From assembly GCA_016282415.1 (NCBI GenBank), contig JAEEKO010000027.1, forward strand, positions 1 through 10,653: a stretch of DNA of 10,653 nt. The letters are read 5' to 3'. Origin of the DNA: Caryophanales bacterium (GTDB lineage Bacteria > Bacillota_I > Bacilli_A > RF39 > UBA660). The notes beneath the pieces were generated by a model. The model did not search any database, was not told the origin of the DNA, and saw only the letters and a program-made list of their open reading frames with translations. The number at the start of each line of letters is the position of its first letter. Positions within the stretch are counted from its first letter, which is position 1. Shown here in pieces: positions 6,570 to 10,653 of this stretch. The position numbers and the translations under genes are program-made.

Positions 6570-7478
6570 ATGAAAAAGCGATTTAAAAAGAAACAAAAAC
6601 AACAATTTTTAATAATTTTTGTGTTATTAATTATCAGCTTTGGAATTACTTATGGGTTTATGAAATTAAGATTTAATGATAATTATTTTATTAATAACGG
6701 GTTCAATAATATGGATCAATATTTTAATTTCAAATCAATGTTTAATAATAAATTATTAATTAATTATGCATTTAATATTAATAGTGATGAATATGATGAA
6801 CCCGTAACTAATCTAGGAGAATATATTGAAGACTTTGGTTATAATGATACGGCTTCAACGGTAGATATATATTTATATAATACACATCAAACCGAAAGTT
6901 ATTCTTATCAAAAAATTAATGAATATAATATTAATGAAACGGTATTGCTAGCAAGTTACATGTTAAGAGAAAAGTTAAAACCGTATGATCTGAATGCTTA
7001 TGTTGAAACTGCTAACATTAGTGAAATATTAAGAATTAATAATTGGAAATATAAATATTCTTATAATGCTAGTCGGTTATTAGTAGAAGAATTTTTAAAA
7101 AATAATAATCCAAAATTAATAATTGATATTCATCGTGATTCGGGTAGTTATGAAAAAACAACATTTAATGATAATGGTAAGAATTATGCTAAAGTAATGT
7201 TTGTAGTTGGTAAAAAGAACCCGAATTACGAACATAATTATAATGTTGCCGTTACATTAAATGATTTAATTAAAGATAATTTGCCAGGGTTAAGCCGAGG
7301 AATTGTTGTAAAAGATGGTAATAACGTTAATGGTATCTATAATCAAGATCTAAGTCCACAAACGGTGTTAATAGAAATAGGAGGAGAGTATAATACGATT
7401 ACGGAAGTCAATAATACTTTAGATATTTTAAGTAAAGTGTTATACCAATATTTAAATGAAGGAAACGAAAAAGAATAA
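6570..7478 (+). CDS. spoIIP: Stage II sporulation protein P (SpoIIP)
   Basis: SpoIIP is a mother-cell peptidoglycan amidase and endopeptidase that works with SpoIID and SpoIIM to thin the septum and drive engulfment. The 302-residue protein has a lysine-rich N-terminus, one membrane segment at about 13-30, then an outer catalytic domain with YLYNTHQTESY (H106 and E109, probable zinc ligands), DIHRDS (H188) and IYNQDLSPQTVLIEIGG near 256-272 (E269). These blocks are specific to SpoIIP. It is about 100 residues shorter than B. subtilis SpoIIP, the loss being mainly between anchor and catalytic domain. ATG 6570 follows GGTG with suitable spacing; the ATG at 6543 has no ribosome site. It overlaps the next gene by 23 bases. 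A sigma-E promoter is expected but not clearly visible. Confidence 0.95.
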   Translation: MKKRFKKKQKQQFLIIFVLLIISFGITYGFMKLRFNDNYFINNGFNNMDQYFNFKSMFNNKLLINYAFNINSDEYDEPVTNLGEYIEDFGYNDTASTVDIYLYNTHQTESYSYQKINEYNINETVLLASYMLREKLKPYDLNAYVETANISEILRINNWKYKYSYNASRLLVEEFLKNNNPKLIIDIHRDSGSYEKTTFNDNGKNYAKVMFVVGKKNPNYEHNYNVAVTLNDLIKDNLPGLSRGIVVKDGNNVNGIYNQDLSPQTVLIEIGGEYNTITEVNNTLDILSKVLYQYLNEGNEKE

Positions 7479-7785
7479 TTACTTTTTAAGAATAGTATTA
7501 ATTGTCTTTGTAGTTTTTGTTGGGTTAAATATTTCAGCCGATAATTACTATGCTAATGATTTACATAATGAAGTCGTATTAACGGAAGAAAATATGGCGC
7601 TATTCGAACAAGATATTAAAGATGGTAAACCGCTTGATTTAAAAAAATATCAAAGTATTGATAATCATGATTATGGGAATTTGTTTAGTAATACCGGAAA
7701 TTTTGTTGGCAAACGACTCGATTTTGTTATGCTTAATGGAATTGATGAAGGCATTAAAGTATTAAAAAAGCTATTTAGTAATTAA
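7456..7785 (+). CDS. Small membrane-anchored protein coupled to spoIIP
   Basis: The 109-residue product has a basic N-terminus, one hydrophobic segment at about 11-26, then a polar and acidic outer or lumenal part, and near the end NLFSNTGNFVGKRLDF followed by an amphipathic helix. I do not recognise a domain with confidence. In B. subtilis spoIIP is followed by yqxA, a small one-membrane-segment protein of unknown function (DUF3679) of similar size; this gene may be its counterpart, but that rests on position and layout only. ATG 7456 lies inside spoIIP without a Shine-Dalgarno sequence, so translation probably depends on ribosomes leaving spoIIP. Its stop falls in a hairpin shared with the convergent gerAB. 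Confidence 0.75.
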   Translation: MKETKKNNYFLRIVLIVFVVFVGLNISADNYYANDLHNEVVLTEENMALFEQDIKDGKPLDLKKYQSIDNHDYGNLFSNTGNFVGKRLDFVMLNGIDEGIKVLKKLFSN

Positions 7786-7795
7786 TAGCTTTTTT
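7764..7795. terminator. Bidirectional terminator between the spoIIP pair and the gerA operon
   Basis: Arms 7764-7775 (AAAAAAGCTATT) and 7784-7795 (AATAGCTTTTTT) are perfectly complementary over 12 bases with an eight-base loop, so each strand ends in six Ts. The plus-strand TAA (7783-7785) and the minus-strand TAG (7771-7773) both lie in the hairpin, and the two coding regions overlap by 15 bases. Confidence 0.87.
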
Positions 7796-8553
7796 AAATT
7801 GTTTAAATATAAAATGATACTAATGATTATTTCATTACCAAATATAAAAGCAAAAATATTTTCAACATTAGCAATAAAGGAAAACATTTTGATTTCTTTT
7901 AAAATCATGTATTCTGGATATTGATAAATAACAATGAAATTGGGACCTAAAATACCTAGAGTTAAGATAAAAATAATTGCACTGGTTACAGTTGATAAAC
8001 TTAACGTGATTAATTGCTCTTTTAAATTAAATTCATTTTTAATATGAAGATAGGGAATAATAGTAACCAGTGAATAGATTAAACCACCCATCACGATATT
8101 CTTAAAACTATGAGTTAATATCGGTAAATAGTTTTGATAGTTAATTTTATTAATTAATGCTAATACCATTACTGTAAATAAACTAATATTAATAAAAGCC
8201 ATAATAAAACAAACATAATTAATAATAATTGTTTTTTTACTAACGATATAAACGGTTAGTATTAAAATAATCACCCATATTATACAAGCTGGAATATTAA
8301 TTAAATAGAAAGTTGAAATATAAGTTGATATTATTCTTAAATAAATAAAGATGATTAATATACTAATCATGATTGATATTATTTTTAAAGGTTTAATAAA
8401 GTTAAAAACTATTATTAATAAAACATTTATAATAGTGCCTATTAATAAACTTATTATTAAATCTGAACCACTTAATTTAGTAATTAAAGGTAATCCAAAT
8501 CCAAATAATAAAGAGTGGATTAAAATACTATAAGGTAATATTTTTTTATTCAT
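7771..8553 (-). CDS. gerAB: Spore germinant receptor B subunit (GerAB-like), shortened
   Basis: GerAB-type proteins are inner spore-membrane members of the APC transporter superfamily that bind the germinant. This 260-residue protein is almost entirely hydrophobic with about eight membrane segments. Recognisable landmarks are FGFGLPLITKLSGSDLIISL at the first loop and YPEYMILKEIKMFSFIANVEN near 214-234, the counterpart of the family's 'FGFIERVE' region. The usual length is about 360 residues and ten segments; here the protein stops after the eighth segment, and the loop after segment two is also short. No continuation in another frame is possible, because the convergent gene follows. ATG 8553 follows GAGGGA; an in-frame GTG at 8565 overlaps that site. 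It overlaps gerAC by eight bases. Function as a full receptor subunit is likely but not certain. Confidence 0.82.
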   Translation of the reverse strand: MNKKILPYSILIHSLLFGFGLPLITKLSGSDLIISLLIGTIINVLLIIVFNFIKPLKIISIMISILIIFIYLRIISTYISTFYLINIPACIIWVIILILTVYIVSKKTIIINYVCFIMAFINISLFTVMVLALINKINYQNYLPILTHSFKNIVMGGLIYSLVTIIPYLHIKNEFNLKEQLITLSLSTVTSAIIFILTLGILGPNFIVIYQYPEYMILKEIKMFSFIANVENIFAFIFGNEIIISIILYLNNLKKLLITK

Positions 8554-9550
8554 GATGTCCCTCACTAATCAAGCCATATTTATTAATTATTAAATCAACC
8601 TTAATAGTAAAATCATGTTTTTGATAATAATTAACTTGGTTGTGATGCTTCTTATAGTATTTTTGATTAATTCCTAAAAGATCAATGTTATGCTTTTTTA
8701 TTTTTTGATAAAACATAGTTATTTTGTCAGTGATATCTTGTTCATATGATTCTTTGTTTACCTTGTTATTAACAACATTACTTAATTCACTTTTTAGTTT
8801 AACATTAATAACATTATTTTTAAAATCAATTGTTGTTTGGCATTTATTGATTCTTAAAGCTGAGGTTTTATTACTTAAAAGAATGTTATTACAGTTATTA
8901 TCTAAAATATTAAATAATAAAACATCATCATTGCTAAAGGTTTCATCATGATTAATGATAATCATGCCATCAAATTGATAAGTATTATCATTGTTAACCG
9001 TAATTAAGGAAATGGGACTATCAATACCATAACTGAGCATTTTATCAACAATCCGATCAAAGTTAGTATTCTTAATATGAGCGTTATTATAATTATTCTT
9101 AATTAATTGATTAATTAAATTGCTAGTAATGGCATCATCTTTTTTTATAGTTAATACTTCTTTAGCACTATTTTTAACTGCTACTAGTTTAATATTATTA
9201 TTTATTTTCGGATTTCTTAAAATAAAATTAGAGATTTCATTAAAATGGTTTTTGATAATAGCTTCATTGACAATAATTAATTCAAGATGACTAAAAAAGG
9301 GGTTAGTATCGATTTTACTTTCGGCATTACTGAAAGCTGCAACAATGTTATCACCACTTCCAGATACGTAATTAGCTTCTAGTTTTAAATTATCTGCATC
9401 GGTGTTTTTTATAATTTCAAAAGTAACTGCAAAGTTATCATTATAATCAATACTGATAGCATCAATAATTGCTGTTTTTTCAATTTCGTTATAGTTATAA
9501 CATCCGGTAAGGATTAGGGAAAAGATAATTAAAATTATTATTTTTTTCAT
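8546..9550 (-). CDS. gerAC: Spore germinant receptor lipoprotein (GerAC-like)
   Basis: GerAC-type proteins are the lipoprotein subunit of the germinant receptor, held on the outer face of the inner spore membrane. The 334-residue product has a clear lipoprotein signal: MKK, a hydrophobic core, then lipobox LTGC with C17 as lipidation site. The mature part starts with the family's EIEKTAIIDAISIDY block and ends in a typical GerAC C-terminal region (DLLGINQKYYKKH, then KVDLIINKYGLI). It is a little shorter than the usual 370-400 residues. ATG 9550 follows AAGGTGA with five-base spacing; the GTG at 9559 is part of that ribosome site. It lies five bases after gerAA and overlaps gerAB by eight bases, so the three are translationally coupled. 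Confidence 0.92.
   Translation of the reverse strand: MKKIIILIIFSLILTGCYNYNEIEKTAIIDAISIDYNDNFAVTFEIIKNTDADNLKLEANYVSGSGDNIVAAFSNAESKIDTNPFFSHLELIIVNEAIIKNHFNEISNFILRNPKINNNIKLVAVKNSAKEVLTIKKDDAITSNLINQLIKNNYNNAHIKNTNFDRIVDKMLSYGIDSPISLITVNNDNTYQFDGMIIINHDETFSNDDVLLFNILDNNCNNILLSNKTSALRINKCQTTIDFKNNVINVKLKSELSNVVNNKVNKESYEQDITDKITMFYQKIKKHNIDLLGINQKYYKKHHNQVNYYQKHDFTIKVDLIINKYGLISEGHHE
8558..8563 (-). promoter_or_regulatory. Ribosome binding site of gerAB, inside gerAC
   Basis: Minus-strand GAGGGA lies four bases before ATG 8553, within the last codons of gerAC, and fixes the start over the GTG at 8565. Confidence 0.7.
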
Positions 9551-9555
9551 ATTAA

Positions 9556-9562
9556 TCACCTT
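9556..9562 (-). promoter_or_regulatory. Ribosome binding site of gerAC containing the gerAA stop
   Basis: Minus-strand AAGGTGA lies five bases before ATG 9550. Its last three bases are the TGA stop of gerAA, so termination on gerAA happens on the gerAC initiation site. Confidence 0.8.
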
Positions 9563-10653
9563 TCTTTAATGCGATTATTACTTAAACTTTTACTACGATA
9601 CTTGTTTTTAAAAATGTTAATACGATGTAGTACATTATTAAAATAACCTTGATCAAATGGGACTAGGGGGATGGTGTAGGGATAATCAATACTGGTTACT
9701 AAACAAACTCGAGTTATAAAATAAAAGTAGGTAATCATAATTCCAAACAATCCTAAAGTAGCAGCGCTGATTAAGAATAAGAGGCGATAATGCCGAATGG
9801 CATTAATAAAATCAATGTCGGAAAAGATTAAGGAAGATATAAAAGTAACGGCAATAATAATAATCATAATTGGTGAAACGATACCAGCTTTAACTGATGC
9901 TTCACCCAAGATTAATGCTCCTAAAATGGAATTGGCACTACCAAAGTTTTTGGGAAAATGAATATCGCTTTCTCTTAATAATTCATAAATGAATAACATG
10001 ATTAAGGCTTCAAAGATGGAAGGGAAGGGAACACTACTGCGGGCACTTGATAGTGATAACAATAAATTTAAGGGAATAGTTTCTTGATTGTAATTAGTTA
10101 ATGCAATATAAAAAGCAGGAAGCGTTAAAGTGATTAAAAAAGCTAATATGCGCAAGGCTTTAATACTGTTAATTAAAATAGGTTTAGAATAGTTATCAAG
10201 GGGAGGATTAATAAAATCAAGTAAGAAGGCCGGCAATACTAAGGCATTAGGGGAATTATCCACTATAATAACTACTTTACCATTTAATAGGGCATTACAA
10301 ACATAATCAGGACGTTCTGTTTTAAAACTACGTGGGGCAAAAGTACTTTTATTATTCTTTTCTAAGTATTCGGCAATATAGGATGAATCAATAATTCCAT
10401 CAATATCAATGTCTTTAATTATGTTATTGATTTTATCAACATTACTCTTTTTAGCAACACCATCAATATATAAAATACTGGTTAAGGTTTTAGTATATCT
10501 TCCTAAATAATGATCAACACTCTTTAATTTATTGGTTTTTAAACGCTTTTTTATTAAACTTAAATTAGTTAAATAGTTTTCATTAAAACTGTCTTTGGGA
10601 CCATTATAAGATATTTGAGTTTCTGGAGTATTAATATTACGAAAATTATTTTC
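9556..10653 (-). CDS. gerAA: Spore germinant receptor A subunit (GerAA-like), N-terminus beyond right edge
   Basis: The frame is open from the right edge through 365 codons to TGA at 9556-9558. Numbering from the edge, residues 1-135 belong to the soluble N-terminal domain and include YIAEYLEKNNKSTFAPRSFK followed by TERPDYVCNALLNGKVV (112-128) and VDNSP (131-135), the classic GerA-family block before the membrane region. After it come about five membrane segments (roughly 166-318), with SVPFPSIFEALIMLFIYELL and LGALILGEASVKAGIVSP, both highly characteristic. A short basic tail ends the protein. A full GerAA has 450-500 residues, so about 100 are missing beyond the edge. The GTG at 10263 is internal (V131), not a start. 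First gene of the A-C-B operon; its promoter lies outside the window. Confidence 0.95.
   Translation of the reverse strand, partial: ENNFRNINTPETQISYNGPKDSFNENYLTNLSLIKKRLKTNKLKSVDHYLGRYTKTLTSILYIDGVAKKSNVDKINNIIKDIDIDGIIDSSYIAEYLEKNNKSTFAPRSFKTERPDYVCNALLNGKVVIIVDNSPNALVLPAFLLDFINPPLDNYSKPILINSIKALRILAFLITLTLPAFYIALTNYNQETIPLNLLLSLSSARSSVPFPSIFEALIMLFIYELLRESDIHFPKNFGSANSILGALILGEASVKAGIVSPIMIIIIAVTFISSLIFSDIDFINAIRHYRLLFLISAATLGLFGIMITYFYFITRVCLVTSIDYPYTIPLVPFDQGYFNNVLHRINIFKNKYRSKSLSNNRIKER

Noticed and set aside
8351..8951. Plus-strand open frames opposite gerAB and gerAC
   Set aside because: They mirror A+T-rich membrane and lipoprotein genes, lack ribosome sites and show no recognisable domain.
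9556..10263. A short 235-residue GerAA starting at GTG 10263
   Set aside because: The same frame continues without a stop to the right edge and encodes the conserved TERPD...NGKVV block just upstream, so the GTG is an internal valine.
1..10653. Use of the Mollicutes code with TGA as tryptophan
   Set aside because: Tryptophans at conserved places are encoded by TGG, and TGA ends gerAA exactly where the next ribosome site begins.

Overview
The window comes from a very A+T-rich, Gram-positive, endospore-forming bacterium. The gene set (YqeG, YqeH, endonuclease-type MutL, MiaA, S20, SpoIIP, a GerM-like protein and a GerA-type germinant receptor) is typical of Bacillota. The extreme A+T bias, short proteins and tight packing suggest an uncultured, reduced lineage of Bacilli close to the Mollicutes/Erysipelotrichia; that placement is inference. 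The standard genetic code fits: the tryptophan codons examined are TGG, and the one TGA seen at a gene end (gerAA) works as a stop. No mobile element, CRISPR array, tRNA or rRNA was found, and no stretch over 300 bases lacks a gene.

Left part (1-3725): a GerM-like sporulation gene runs off the left edge on the minus strand. Divergent from it, an extended -10 promoter drives a tight plus-strand operon yqeG-yqeH-mutL (HAD phosphatase, 30S-assembly GTPase, mismatch repair endonuclease) that ends in a hairpin terminator.

Middle (3731-6507): a perfect consensus promoter drives an unrecognised 167-residue protein followed by miaA (tRNA A37 prenylation). Converging on miaA from the minus strand is a membrane-anchored transglutaminase-like protein, and upstream of that lies rpsT (ribosomal protein S20) with its own promoter and terminator.

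Right part (6570-10653): spoIIP (septal/engulfment peptidoglycan hydrolase) overlaps a small membrane-anchored protein in a position like that of B. subtilis yqxA. Converging on this pair is a germinant receptor operon in the order gerAA-gerAC-gerAB. gerAA is cut by the right edge, and the GerAB subunit is clearly shorter than usual.

Functionally the window mixes translation and repair housekeeping with three sporulation/germination modules: GerM-like and SpoIIP for engulfment, GerA-type for germination. Four compact intrinsic terminators contain the stop codons of the genes they serve, and two of them serve convergent gene pairs. The points most worth following are the shortened GerAB, the unknown gene behind the consensus promoter, the SpoIIP-coupled small protein and the stop-in-terminator layout. 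No wholly new defence or metabolic system is evident.
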